NCBI GenBank assembly: GCA_004154925.1
Contig: QJNS01000003.1
Span: 124,001-188,000, forward strand
DNA length: 64,000 nucleotides
Reading direction: 5' to 3'
DNA from: Monosporascus cannonballus
Lineage: Eukaryota > Ascomycota > Sordariomycetes > Xylariales
Translations under genes and position numbers: made by a program
Notes under the pieces: model-generated
Database searches by the model: none
Told to the model about the DNA's origin: nothing
Seen by the model: the letters and a program-made list of their open reading frames with translations, nothing else
Part shown: positions 33,472-44,904 of the stretch, piece by piece
How the letters are laid out: each line of letters opens with the position of its first letter
Numbering within the stretch: the stretch's first letter is position 1

Positions 33472-34761
33472 ATTTTTATTTTTTCGGAAACAAAAAAAAT
33501 ATACGCAAAATACGTTCATAAAGTTTTTTAAGTTTTACAAAACGTAAGGCTACTTATTAACGCAGAAAAAAATTAATTTTATATATAGGAAATGAAATAT
33601 CTGGGATATATTATTACCCCAGGACATATTAGGATAAACCTCAAGAAAATCGCTATAGTTACAAAATAGCAAACGCCAACGACAGTTAAAAAGATATAGG
33701 TATTCCTTGGATTCGCCAATTACTATAGGAAGTTTATTCGAAACTTTAACAGGATAGCCATACCCTTAACGAATCTTACGAAAAAAAAAGAATTTAAATA
33801 AACGCCAAATACGGAAAAAGCATTTTAGGATATTAAGAATGCGATTACCATTAAGTTAGTACTAATTATATACGATCCAAACCGTTTTATTAAATTAAAA
33901 ACCGATATTTCGGATTACATATTAAGCGTAATGACCGGATAACGAAATAATTAAGGCAAATTGTACCTTATAATATTCTTTTCGTACAAATTAAAAGGAA
34001 CCGAATTTAATTACGGCATTCCAGATAAGGAATTTATAGCTATTATTATGGCATTTCGGGAATTTAGGCATTTCCTAAAGGGAAATTTGCACAAAATTAA
34101 AGTTTATACGGATTGTTAAAATTATACTTAATATATTATAACCAGGGAGCTTATAGGACAATAATTAAAATACGTAAAAGAAATTGGCGAACTTCGACTT
34201 CGTTATTATCCCCAAAAAAAGATTAAAAAACGGCAGAGCAAATATTTTAAATAAACGACCAAATTTCGAAAAAGAATTGGTTAAAATTAGCCATATAATC
34301 TTTGATATTACCATAAAGAGACATTTACGCCTACGACAAGTCACGATAATTCAGGTAGTACCTAATAATATATATTTGAAAATCCAATAATATAACAACA
34401 GTTTCTGAAAAACCAAAAAGCGGACAAGATATAAATGCCAGAAAAATACCAGAAAGATATAATACGAAAAATATACGAATATTAGTTACATGGATATTTA
34501 GGGATTTACGAAGCCTTAAAGCGATTTTAACGCATATATTTTTTCCCTAAAATAAAATTAACAGTATAGAAAATTATACGGCAATGCGATATTTGCGCCA
34601 GAGTAAAGGCTCGACGATACAAACTATACGAAAAATTATATCTATTATCAGTTATAAAGCGACCATAGTATTTAGTTATATTCGATTTTATTATTAAACT
34701 TTTTATATCAAAAAATCCAATTATAAGAATATATTATAATAGCATTTTTATAATTATTAAC

Positions 34762-35179
34762 TGTTACGGATCTCCAAGCAGACCCGTTCTGGAGGCCCCA
34801 GAGCTGCAGGAATAAAAAACCCCACACTCTAAGTCACGTAACCTAGAATAATCTAACTGATCTATTAGATCACATAGATCACTTTGATCTAAGTGATCTA
34901 ACAGATCCAAAAGATCAGTAGCACACCAGCAGAATAAAGGGAGGTATAAAAACTTCAGGTTTCCTATGTAAATAGCCACCTAATTAGTTTCGCTCCTTAG
35001 CTATCAATCTAAGCTCTTAGCCAGAGGCAACTGTACCGTTCTCTGATTGAAAGAGGAGTACCTTGAAATATCCTTAACGAACACACTGAATCATTCTTCG
35101 CCCTATTGTTACCTTCAAATCAAGACCCTTTTCGGATACTGCTCATACCTCCAGGTGGATGTATAACAGGTTCGTTACA
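34762..35179 (+). repeat. solo LTR of the gypsy-6 family, nested in gypsy-3 integrase
   Basis: Starts TGTTACGGATCTCC, ends GGTTCGTTACA, flanked by TTAAC on both sides (34757-34761, 35180-35184). Sequence and length match the 5' LTR of gypsy-6 (59789-60219), but this copy has no RIP mutations while its host is heavily mutated. It holds a TATA-like box (GGTATAAAAAC near 34942) preceded by a nine-base-periodic GATC array (34859-34916). It most likely arose by recombination between the LTRs of a full element, after RIP of gypsy-3 or protected from RIP by its short length. Confidence 0.92.
34859..34916. promoter_or_regulatory. nine-base-periodic GATC array in LTR U3
   Basis: GATC occurs at 34859, 34868, 34877, 34886, 34895, 34904 and 34913: seven copies at exactly nine-base steps, with variable flanking triplets (TGATCT, AGATCA, TGATCT and so on). 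It ends about 25 bases before the TATA-like box, a position fitting an upstream activating array. Confidence 0.7.
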
Positions 35180-35984
35180 TTAACCGATTTACGAAATATT
35201 TTTATTTTCTTTTATATTAAAAGGACATAAATACCGAATAAATGGCATATATTTTTTAGATATATTTTTAATATATACGCATTATTAATAAAAAAATATA
35301 TTAAATAAAGAATTAATATTTGTATTAAAGTTTTAATAAGGCTTAATAATATATATCGGCCTAAATTATAAATTATTTAGCGCATTTAAATCGTAAACGG
35401 ATAAATAAATAAAACGAATAAATTAAATTTTAAAAACTTATATATAATATTACATTAATTACGAATAAAATAATTAAGTTAAGAAATTATTAATTATACA
35501 ATTAGCTTATAATACTAGTTATTACGAAAATATCAAAATAATATTTATAAACGCAAATTTTGGTTTTATTTCAAAAGTTTACAAAAAAATACGCAATAAA
35601 GGTGCAATTAATATCAAAATAATTCTTACGTTAAAATAATTTAATAACTATATTAAAAAGTAAAAATAGAACTGGAATTCGTACGAAATTAAATAAATAA
35701 ATATTATAACCAGAAAAGATTAAAAAGATTAACTTTCGAAAAAGGGGAAATGGTTTTTTTCGTTATAAAAAATATTTAAACAAAATAACCTAATAAAAAA
35801 CTCGTTTTCAAATATATCGGTCAATATAAAATCGCTAAAAAAATCTTAAAAAATAACTATTAATTGGAACTTTTACCAAAAGTCAAATTCCATTTATTTT
35901 TTCATATTTTTTTATTCGAATTAATAATAGATATAATCAAAATATATACGATATAAAACGATATAAAAATAAAAGACAAATAAG

Positions 35985-36112
35985 CATACAAAATGGAAAA
36001 AATACTTAATATACGAAACCAAAACGGATTTACCCAATACCTAATTAAATGCAAAAAATACCTAAATTCCGAAAATACCTAAAAATCTACCAAAAATCTT
36101 ATTAACGTTTAA
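35985..36112 (+). other. gypsy-3 chromodomain at the end of pol
   Basis: MEKILNIRNQNGFTQYLIK, then a Cys where Trp is expected (TGG altered), KKYLNSENT, a stop in place of Trp, and NLINV: the V-E-x-I-L ... Y-L-V-K-W-K-G-Y ... W-E pattern of a chromodomain. Chromodomains target integration of chromoviruses to heterochromatin. The stop at 36110-36112 overlaps the antisense ORF by 11 bases. Confidence 0.7.
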
Positions 36113-36765
36113 CGCTTATTAAAAAATATTATTCGTAACGATAAATACGTTTTAATTAATAATTAACCAATTAATAACCGGGATATCGGGCTAATCGATT
36201 ACGGCCTACGTTAACGTAACAGTCGTAATTACGGCCTTTAATTCCTTTTATTTTTAATATTTTTATTTTTTTAACTTATTTAATAATTAAAACTTATATT
36301 ATACCATGGTAATGTTTTTCGAACGAATTAACTTCTTTTATTTACGTAAATAAATAAAACAAAAAAAGGTTTATTTATTTTTTCTTAATATTTACGTTAA
36401 ACTTCGAAATAAAGTCGTTAAAGCTTTAACAATTGCTTTTCGGCAAACGTTTTTTTACGTTTTAAACCTTAATGTTTACAACGAATATTTTATAAGAAAA
36501 AAATAAGTATACCGGTATTATTATAAGATCGACCCCGATTAATACATTTCTTATACCTTAAAACGTTCTTTATTGTTTTATACCTTATTTTTTTCGAAAA
36601 ATAATAAAAGCAAGGCATAATTTCGTAACCAAATTCGTTAAAGGCTTTTACGAGGTCAGTACGACGAAAGGTAGAAAAACGGAGAATACGACGAGTTTTG
36701 GAGATGCGAAACGATGTAGTTGGAAGCAGGGGGAGGAGATACTGACCAAACGGAGAGAAGAGAGA
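36102..36765 (-). pseudogene. antisense ORF of gypsy-3: Zn2Cys6-like cluster plus coiled coil
   Basis: Starting near the polypurine tract on the minus strand: ILRFSTFRRTDLVKAFNEFG, then the cluster C-F-Y-Y, FSKKIR, Y, KTIKNVLR, Y-K-K-C, INRGRS, Y, exactly C-x2-C-x6-C-x8-C-x2-C-x6-C with four Cys changed to Tyr. A helical stretch (LKRKKTFAEKQLLKL) and a tail follow, ending in tandem stops (36099-36104). The protein differs from the gypsy-1, -2 and -5 version in nearly every other residue, so the preserved spacing is meaningful. Confidence 0.7.
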
Positions 36766-36784
36766 AATCTTGAGGACAAGATTT

Positions 36785-36801
36785 AAGGGGGGGGGGAGTC
36801 G
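36785..36801 (+). other. gypsy-3 polypurine tract
   Basis: AAGGGGGGGGGGAGTCG directly before the 3' LTR; the primer site for plus-strand synthesis. Equivalent tracts: complement of 2468-2490 in gypsy-1 and GGAAAGGGAAAAATTA before 56936 in gypsy-5. Confidence 0.8.
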
Positions 36802-37174
36802 TGTTACGACCCGATAAGCTCCGGTCTCAAGAAACGGTTAGGCAAGAGCATGCGGGCCACCTCCCGGGTTACGTAACGGTAATCACTGCCAAATCAGTGA
36901 TTATCAGTAATCAAAGGTAATCCCAAATAATCGTAATCATTACTAACGGCGTAATTATAAATAATCAAGCCAAGAAAAAAAAGATATATACGCTTATTAA
37001 ATCCATAATTTAAATAGCTTTAGCTTGCAATATAACATCGTTACCCAAGGTATCTTTGGCATTACGAGACGTAATACGTTACTATATCCATTGCTCAGAT
37101 TCCCACGATACTCCTGCCAACATAAACCCGTCGACTTAAGGTTTAATAGTTGGTTAAACCGCCTAGCCGTCACA
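36802..37174 (+). repeat. gypsy-3 3' LTR
   Basis: Starts TGTTACGACCCGATAAGC, ends GCCTAGCCGTCACA; less RIP-mutated than the 5' copy. Followed by TATAG. Confidence 0.92.
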
Positions 37175-37452
37175 TATAGGGTACGGGCAAAAAGTATATT
37201 CGGCAAATCTAATAACTGTATACGACTATAAATAGGCAATATATAGATCGGAATAATGCTAAGGAGGTATATAAAGTGCGACAAAACTTATGATTCTGTA
37301 TATAATAACTTGCTGTTATGGCCTATTATTGATTAACATTTCATAATATTATAGGTATATTTTAATTTTTCGCTTTAATTACCGCCCGCCTAATATTAAC
37401 GGCAAGCCGGTTTTAAACGTTAATAATTTATTTGTTATTTTGACTTTTAATA
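37175..37452. other. AT-rich sequence between gypsy-3 and the DUF3435 relic
   Basis: No clear frame. It is probably the decayed continuation of the DUF3435 gene toward its N-terminus. Confidence 0.3.
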
Positions 37453-38027
37453 TTGCTTATAATACAAATATTTTTCCTAACAAACGATATCGTATACAGT
37501 TTACCTGCTGCTATTAACATTCTTTGTTATATTAAGGTACGGCTAGTTAAGTTTTTAAATAGCGAACGGAAAAAGCCGAAAAATGGATCAGCCGAACAAT
37601 TTTTCTGTCGAAAGATTATAAAGGCCTTACCCTTTACCAATAATAGCGAAAAATACGAACAAAAAAAATCGGCGCCCGATAAGAACTTTCGATTGCTTAA
37701 AAGCCATTTGTCTTAGGAGATTGTTAGCTGTAGACGATTTAAGACGTTAAGTTATAAAAATATTATGATAATAATTATGCGACACCTTATTACCGGATAT
37801 TATATCCCAGCTATGGCCATTAAATTTATTTATTATAAAAGAGCAGATAATAAACTTAGGCCGTATGTTATTGTTTTTGCCTTAATTCGAAGTTTGTTAA
37901 TTAACTGCCTTTATTACAGAATTATTTTTTGCTTTTCGCTTACTAGGAAATTCGTTTTCTGCGCCGTTTCGATAATCCTCTCGTTCGTTTTACACGACAA
38001 GGTATTCGATTCGCCAAGCTTAATAGA
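37453..38027 (+). pseudogene. DUF3435 (FluG/tyrosine-recombinase-like) relic, first half
   Basis: Readable blocks: DIVYSLPAAINILCYIKVRL (position of the SRPxALxxLxYxDI box), then MAIKFIYYKRADNKLRP and a frame running to DKVFDSPSLID just before gypsy-4. These correspond to the central part of DUF3435 proteins. DUF3435 is the domain of the tyrosine recombinases ('captains') of Starship giant transposons and of many degenerate relatives in filamentous ascomycetes. The second half resumes at 44905 in the same frame (SAIFDKK) once gypsy-4 and one copy of ATAGA are removed. Stops and lost residues are of RIP type. Whether it was a captain or a solitary relative cannot be told, since no Starship edges are visible. 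Confidence 0.65.
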
Positions 38028-38418
38028 TGTGACAGCTAGAGGGTTTAACCAACTATTAAACCTTAGTCGTACGGGTTTATGTTAACAGGAGTATCGTGGA
38101 AATCTGAGCAATAAATATAGTAATCGTATTACGTCTCGTAATACCAAAAATGCCTTGGGTAACGATATTATATTGCAAGCTGGAATTATCTAAATTATAA
38201 AATAATAAGCGTATATATCTTGATTTTTTTAATACTGCTTATTTTTGTTTAACAAAATTTTATTAAACGATTACTTAGTGCTGCTTAGTTATACTTAATT
38301 GTACTTAGTCGTATTTAATTAAAACCCGTTAAATACTAATTACGTAACTTTAAATTAACGAAAGTTCGTGATTTTAGTTAGATCGTTTTCGTAGGCCTAA
38401 TTGGCTTGAGTCGTAATA
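38028..38418 (-). repeat. gypsy-4 LTR (3' LTR in sense orientation)
   Basis: Starts TGTGACAGCTAGAGGG, ends TGAGTCGTAATA; preceded by ATAGA. Repeated TACTTAATTGTACTTAGTCG-like units lie near 38280-38320. Confidence 0.9.
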
Positions 38419-38469
38419 CGATCTCCTTTTTTCCCAAATCTTACCCTTAAGACTTTTTTTTTGGTAAGC

Positions 38470-39081
38470 CTTTTTACTTAAAATATTAATCCGTATTATT
38501 AAAAATCGTCGTCAGGTTCTTTCGTTTACAGCGCGACGTCAAAATCTACTTCTTATTTTTAACGATTTTAGTTTTAAAGTTATACCGTAATCCTTATGTT
38601 TTTTAAAAGCTGGAAATGCGAAATAATAAAAAACGTTTCTAAATGTAAGGTGTACGTTAAACGTAATTATTTTTATGATAATAATAATATTTCTTTATTT
38701 TTTTTTAAAAATATTTGTGCTAAAAATTAAGGTTTAAAATATTAAAAAGTATTTGCAAAAGAACATTTTTTGGAATTATAAAAACGTTATTAACAAAAAA
38801 TAAACGAAGTTATTACGCGGTTAATTTGTTTTCGAAAACAGAAAATATTTTTTCGTTTAAAAGGAATTAAAATAGTATAATAAGAATTGCAGTTGCTGGA
38901 GAAGTTGGAAAAGTAAAAGCGTTAGGAGCAGGCTAACGCCGAGGCCTTTTTAGCCGCCTTGGCTTTTTTTCTTAAGCTGCCTGGCGTTATTTGGCCGCTG
39001 GAAAACGTTAATTGGGACGTAATTATTTCCAGTGGTTTTGCCGTTATTAATAAAAGTTTTTTAATAGGCGTTAGGCGTTAA
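38470..39081 (+). pseudogene. antisense ORF of gypsy-4: divergent cysteine cluster plus coiled coil
   Basis: Opposite to pol, same location as in the other copies. KCEIIKNVSKCKVYVKRN retains part of the cluster, followed by a helical stretch (ELQLLEKLEK, then EQANAEAFLAALAFFLKLPG), WPLENVNWDV and the shared tail AVINKSFLIGVRR before tandem stops at 39079-39084. The first two Cys of the cluster are harder to place than in other copies. Confidence 0.55.
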
Positions 39082-42000
39082 TAAGGTTTTTAGCGAGTTT
39101 TCAGATATTTTCGAAATTCGAGCACTTTTTTTATTTAATTAGATATTAAGTAAATGCGTTTTGTTTTTATATATTAAGAATTTTCTTTATCTTATATATT
39201 TGTTCCTTTTTTATTTTTATATTGTTTTATATTATATATACTTTAATTATATTTGTTAATAATGTAAATAACAAAACGTAAAAAGTTAAATAGAATTTAA
39301 TTTTTAGTAAAACTTATAATTTATAATTTGTTTTGGGGATTTTCTTAGTTATTTTATATAGACTAACATATTTGAAACCGAGTTTTTTAATATGTCGTTT
39401 TATTTAAATGTTTTTTGTAATAATGAAAACTAATTCCCCCTTTTCGGAAGTTAATTTTTTAATTTTTTTATTTATAATATTGGTTTATTTAACTACGTAC
39501 GAATTTTACTTTTATTTTTATTTTTTGGTATAACTGTTATAAATATTTTAATGTTAGAATTATTTTAATATTAATTAGACTGTCGTTACCTATTTTTAAT
39601 AAATATTTAAAATAAACTCAAAATTTATCTTTGCAGATATTATTTTGATATTTTTATGATAACTAGTATTATGAGTTAATTATGCGATTAATAATTTTTA
39701 ACCTAATTATTCTGTTCGTAATTGATATAATATCGATAATAAATCTTCAAAATTTAATTTATTTGTTTTATTTATTTATCTATATAAGGTTTAAATAGGT
39801 TAAATAATTTTTACTTTAAACCGGTTTATGTTATTAAACCATGTTAAAATTTCAATGCGAATATTAATCCTTTATTCAAAATAATATTTATTAATAATCC
39901 GTATATACGAAAAAGATATTTAAAAAAAATGTATGTTATTTATTCGGCGTTTGTATTTTTATAATATATTAAAAAAGAAAGTTTCGTAAATCGGTAAACG
40001 ATTACGAAAATGCTGTTATAATATATTCCTATAACTATATGTTTTAATATAAAAAATTTAATAATAAAATCGAATGTAATTAAATATTATAGTTGTTTTA
40101 CAGCTAGTAATAGCTGTAATTCTCTGTATGGCTTATGTCGTCGAGTTTTAACTTTACCGCAAATATTATATTGCTATATAATTTTTAATATTATTAATTT
40201 TATTTTAAAAAAGAATATATACGATAACACTGTTTTAAAGTTTTGTAAATCTCTAGATATCCGTATAATTAATATTCGTATATTTTTCGTACTAAAATAT
40301 GTTTATTATTTTTCTGAAATTTATATCTTGTTTATTTTTTGGTTTTCTAGAAAATTATTATTATACTATTAGATCTTCTGGTATATATCGAAAGGTACTG
40401 CCCGAATTATCGCAATTTATCGCAAGCGTAAATATTCTTTTATAATAGTATTAAAGATTATATAGCTGACTTTAACCAATTTCTCTTTAAAGTTTAATTA
40501 TTTGTTCAAAGCATTTACTTTGTTATTTTCTAAGTTTCTTTTATAGATAATAATAAAATCGAAATTCGCGAATTCTTTTATATAACGAAATTATCGTTTT
40601 GTAAGCTCCTTGGTCGTAATAAATCGGGTAAAATTTTAATAATCCGTATAAATTTTGATCTGGTACAAATTTTCCTTTAAAAATATTTAAACTTTCGAAA
40701 TATCATAACAATAGCTATACATTCCTTATTTAAAATACCATACTTAAGTTCGGTTTGTTTTAATTTATATAAAAAGAATATAATAAAGTACAGTTTGCTT
40801 TAATTATTTTATTATCCGTTTATTACGTTTAACGCGTAATTCGAAATATCAGTTTATAACTTAATAAGACCGTTTAAATCGTATGTAAGTAATATTAATT
40901 TGTTAATAATTGTATTTTTGATATTTTAAAATATCTTTTCCGCATCTGCCATTTATTAAAATCATTTTTTTCGTAAAGTTTATTATGGATATAGTAATGT
41001 TGTTAAAATTTCGAATAAATTTCCTATAGTAATTAGCGAATCCGAAAAATACTTACACCTCCTTAACCGTAATTAGCGTTTCATATTCTGTAACTATAAT
41101 AATTCTTTTAAGGTTTATCCTAATATATCCTGGGATAATAATATATCTTAGATATTCCATTTTCTGTTTATGAAATTAATTTTTTTTACTTTAAAAAATA
41201 CCTTTATATCCTATAAAGTTTAAAAAACTTAATGAATATACCTTACGTATACTTTTTCCGTTTCCGAAAAAATAAAAAATTATCGAAATAACAAACAACG
41301 AAAATATCGAGGTATTCCCGTAATATATAGTTTATTATCCGTTGGAAAATTATTAATACGTTGATAAATCCTGTTAGCGTAACTAAATACTTAAATAATC
41401 CGTATTTCGTTTTAAAGATTGTTTTCCATTTATGTCCTTTTTTAATCCTAATAAGGTTATATCTATTTCTGAAATCGAATGTTATAAATTATTTAGTTTC
41501 GTAAAATCGGTTTTTTATTTCCGTAATTAAGGGTAATAACATTCGATTTTTAATAGTGATATCGTTTATTTGCCGATAATTAATTAAAAATTGCAATTTT
41601 CTGTTTTTTTCAATAGAAAAAATATCGGGTATCCTGTTAGTAATTTCGAAGGTCGAATCCATCCTTTTTATAACCGATTTTCCAGGTATTTTTTTGGAAA
41701 ATACGTAATTCGTTTCCGTCAAGGTTATAAATAAGGTAAAACTTTGTCGAATATCCTTTTTAAAAGTTATTATATGGTTTTATTCGTTATGTTCTAGTAA
41801 TTTCGTACCGCGTTTTTTTTTTGAAAAACTATTTATATCTGTGGTATTATGGTAATATATGAATCAAAATATTTAACTTTTGGGGCTAATATTATTTTAA
41901 ATCGTTATTTAATTGCTCTAATTTCCTTCTAATAATAATAATAATACGTCTTATTTTTTTAATACCCGTTTTTCTTATATTTTGTTCTTTTAGGTAATAA

Positions 42001-44508
42001 AATATCTGTCATATCCTTATACCTATATTCGTTGTTATTATCGATCGAATATTAAAATCTTAATTTCTCTTTTTTTTTATTTACTAATAAGATATAACGT
42101 AAACCTTATTTGGCCAGTCCTTTTAGTAATTAAGATTTCGTATTAGCGTATCTATGGTAATTTGAAGATTATATCGTAATTTTTAAATAAAACGATATCA
42201 AAATTAATTATCTGGTATCGTTTTTGGATAAAAATCTTAAGGTAATTAATTTCGCGTATGATTTTTCCGTTATTATAAGCGAATTCCTAACTTTCGGTAT
42301 TCGTTATTATATAAGGTTTTAATTTGTATTTCTATAGTGATTTAAGCTTATTAATTATATTTGATATAATATAATTCCCGTCCAGAACTCCGTAATCTAT
42401 TATTGCGATATACTAGTACGTTCCGATTCATATGTCCAAAGTGATAAGGTTATTAACGGCTTTTATCGTTACGTTTAACGCCCTTTTTGGGAATTTCTTT
42501 TGATTTTTTTGGGTTTCGTTATCCTGCAGTCTTTTTATAAATAACCTTTTTCTTTTAATTTTGGTTCGAATTTATCGAATTTTGGTTGTATTTTTTCGTT
42601 TAACGCGTTAAGTTGCTATATTTATCGTTGTTATCGGCGTATTGTTCTTTCGAATTGTATTAATTGTTCTTGGTTTTGTTGCAATTTTTCTCTTTATCGA
42701 ATAAATTATTCTTTTATATTTACGATTATATGTTATTATGCGTCGTTTTAGAGATCTCTTATAAATCAATGTATTTTTTCTTTAATAACCTTTTTATAAG
42801 GGTTTATAATAAATATTAATTGAAAATAAAGATCCGTAATAACTTCCTAACAATGTTTTTTTACCGTACTTTAGATTAACTCCTTTTCTGTTTGGTAATT
42901 ATATTATTTATAATAATAAAAGAGTTTTTTTGCGGGAATTATTTTCTTTCGGGCCAGCCTTTTATTTCGACTAATTGCTGGATATTTTCTAGGGCTATGG
43001 TTCGAAAATATCGATATCATTATTTATCGTCCTTATTATTTTTGGTACGGTTTGGAAAATCGAATTTTTCATAGTACATTCATGTAATCCGTTTGTAAAT
43101 ATATTATTTTTATTTTTCGTAATCGGGATATTCTCGTTATTGATAATATATAACATATATTCTTCCGCATCGATTAGAGATTCTGAGATAAACTTTTTTT
43201 ATTTAATTTTAGTATTTCCGTAATTATTGTTATAATGCTTTTTATTATGTGCGTAATATTTTTAAGGCAGTTTTCTGGCTTTTTGTATTCCTTATTGGAT
43301 TTTTCGTTATGAGAAACTTAATACGTATTTAGGCCGAATTATATTAATAAATTTATTTCTGTTTTTTTAATTTTTTCTAAATGGTTTTTTAGGTATAGGT
43401 TTTCATTTATCTTAACGAGGCTTTTTAGGTGCTTTATACCCTGCTACCTTGTATCTTATTTTGTTATAATTATAATATTTGGTTTAGCTCTACTCCTTCT
43501 TATAAATGGCTCTTAGTTCTATAAGTCCTAGTTCTATGCCGTAAAAAATGTTATTACGTCAAAACGCGTTAATATTGGCCGTATATCGAGGTTTGTTATT
43601 ATGCTTTCTTTTAGTACTTTTAATACATTATGCGTATTGTCGATCGCTAATCTTGACTGCCATAATGATATAATCCGATAAATAATCGGGCCGATCGAAT
43701 TTGAAAAGTTTTTTTTGCATTTTTTAGGCCGTCGAAGAACTTAACTATTAATGCTTTTTGTCCCTAGTTCAGCTTTGCAGTTGACTAAATTAACGTACTG
43801 CCGTAACTGGATACGGATCTTTTTTATCGTAATTTCTGGATTTGCGTTTCGGCTTTTGTTTTTTAGTTTACTATTCCGAGAACTTTTATTAATACTGATT
43901 CGAATTATTCGTAATCGCTATAAATTCGTATTATTGCCGGGTTTCGTTTCTCGACTGGCAAATTAATATATTTTTTTATAACGGGTTTAAACCAAATAGC
44001 CGTGTTTTTAGTAAGTCGTTTAACTGTATATTTAATTCGTATAATGGGTATAATACGTCGAATAAGAAAATATTTAAAATATCTTCGGCATTAAGTTAAA
44101 AATAGTTATAATTTAATTCAGGTTCCGTTAAAAGGTTTTGACTTGGGAAATTTAAGGACTTTTTAGTTTCTTAGTAGAATTTAGCTAAATAATCTAGCTT
44201 ATTCGAGGGGGCTTCCCGGGCTCGGAAATCTTTTTTTTTTCTTAAGTTTCTTATAGGCGACTTAAAAGGACGTCGTAAGATTATTATTGTTTTTCTTAAA
44301 CTAAATAATGTGTTCGTTTATAGCATCTAGGCGTCGAAAAACTTCTTCGCGAAAAAAGTAAAGTTTTTTTTTTGCCCTCGAATTCTATTTTAATGTCCGG
44401 ATAATCAGGAATTTGGTAAATGGGTTATTGGGGTTATTTGCTAGTAGATATAAAGTTAATCGATATTGTTCAAAGTTTAACGGTATTATTAAATAAAAGT
44501 TTATAACG

Positions 44509-44899
44509 TATAATAGTTAGGAGATTTAACTAATTATTAAATTTTAATCGTATAGGTTTATGTTAACAAAAGTATCGTAAAAATTTAAGTAATAAATATA
44601 ATAATTGTATTACGTTTCGTAACACCACAAATGCCTTAAATAACGATGTTATATTATAAGCTGGAGTTATTTAAATTATAAAATAATAAACATATATATT
44701 TTAATTTTTTTAGCACTCTTTATCTCTATTTAACAAAACCTTATTAAACGGTTGCTTAGTACTGTTTAGTCGTATTCAGTTATGTTTAGTCGTGCTTAGT
44801 TAAAACCCGCTAAGCACTGATTACGTAGCCTTGAACTAGCGTAACTTCGTAAACTTAGCTGGACCGTTTTGGCAGGCCTAGCTGGCTTGGGTCGTAACA
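44509..44899 (-). repeat. gypsy-4 LTR (5' LTR in sense orientation)
   Basis: Starts TATAATAGTTAGGAG (RIP form of TGTGACAGCTAGAGG), ends TTGGGTCGTAACA; followed by ATAGA. Confidence 0.9.
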
Positions 44900-44904
44900 A
44901 TAGA

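Larger units (their letters stand above)
30007..37174 (+). mobile_element. gypsy-3: RIP-degraded Ty3/gypsy chromovirus with nested solo LTR
   Basis: LTRs at 30007-30380 and 36802-37174, TATAG duplicated outside (30002-30006, 37175-37179). Plus-strand order: gag with a CCHC knuckle at 31231-31272 (C-x2-Y-x4-Y-x4-Y after RIP), protease near 32345, reverse transcriptase with YLDDI intact at 33460-33474, RNase H, integrase (HGYLGIYEALKRF and ICARVKAR zinc-binding region near 34485-34610), and a chromodomain (YKMEKILNIRNQNGFTQYLI, about 35988-36050) ending at a stop at 36110-36112. An antisense ORF and a G-rich polypurine tract precede the 3' LTR. A 418-base foreign LTR interrupts the integrase core. 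Without it the element is 6.75 kb. Confidence 0.94.
38028..44899 (-). mobile_element. gypsy-4: RIP-degraded Ty3/gypsy chromovirus inserted in the DUF3435 gene
   Basis: LTRs at 38028-38418 and 44509-44899 (391 bases each), ATAGA duplicated (38023-38027, 44900-44904). Pol is on the minus strand: an RT fragment reads RKLQFLINYRQINDITIKNR within 41489-41722, and the catalytic box at 41279-41290 reads YFDN. The LTR outer part differs from the other copies (GGGTCGTAACA at the right end, with GCTTAGT-type repeats inside) but shares the inner 3' half. The antisense ORF is present but divergent. Confidence 0.92.

Noticed and set aside
34859..34916. CRISPR-like array
   Set aside because: The nine-base period with GATC cores is far too short for repeat-spacer units, and the host is a fungus.
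34764..34979. Minus-strand ORF with repeated L-L-D / D-L units
   Set aside because: The repeat comes from the nine-base GATC array in a solo LTR; it is regulatory-type DNA, not a repeat protein.
36997..37284. 95-codon ORF, and similar ones at 37025-37231, 49767-49964 and 27537-27770
   Set aside because: These are translations of LTR sequence (the shared GGTTTAATAG...GTCACA half), not genes.
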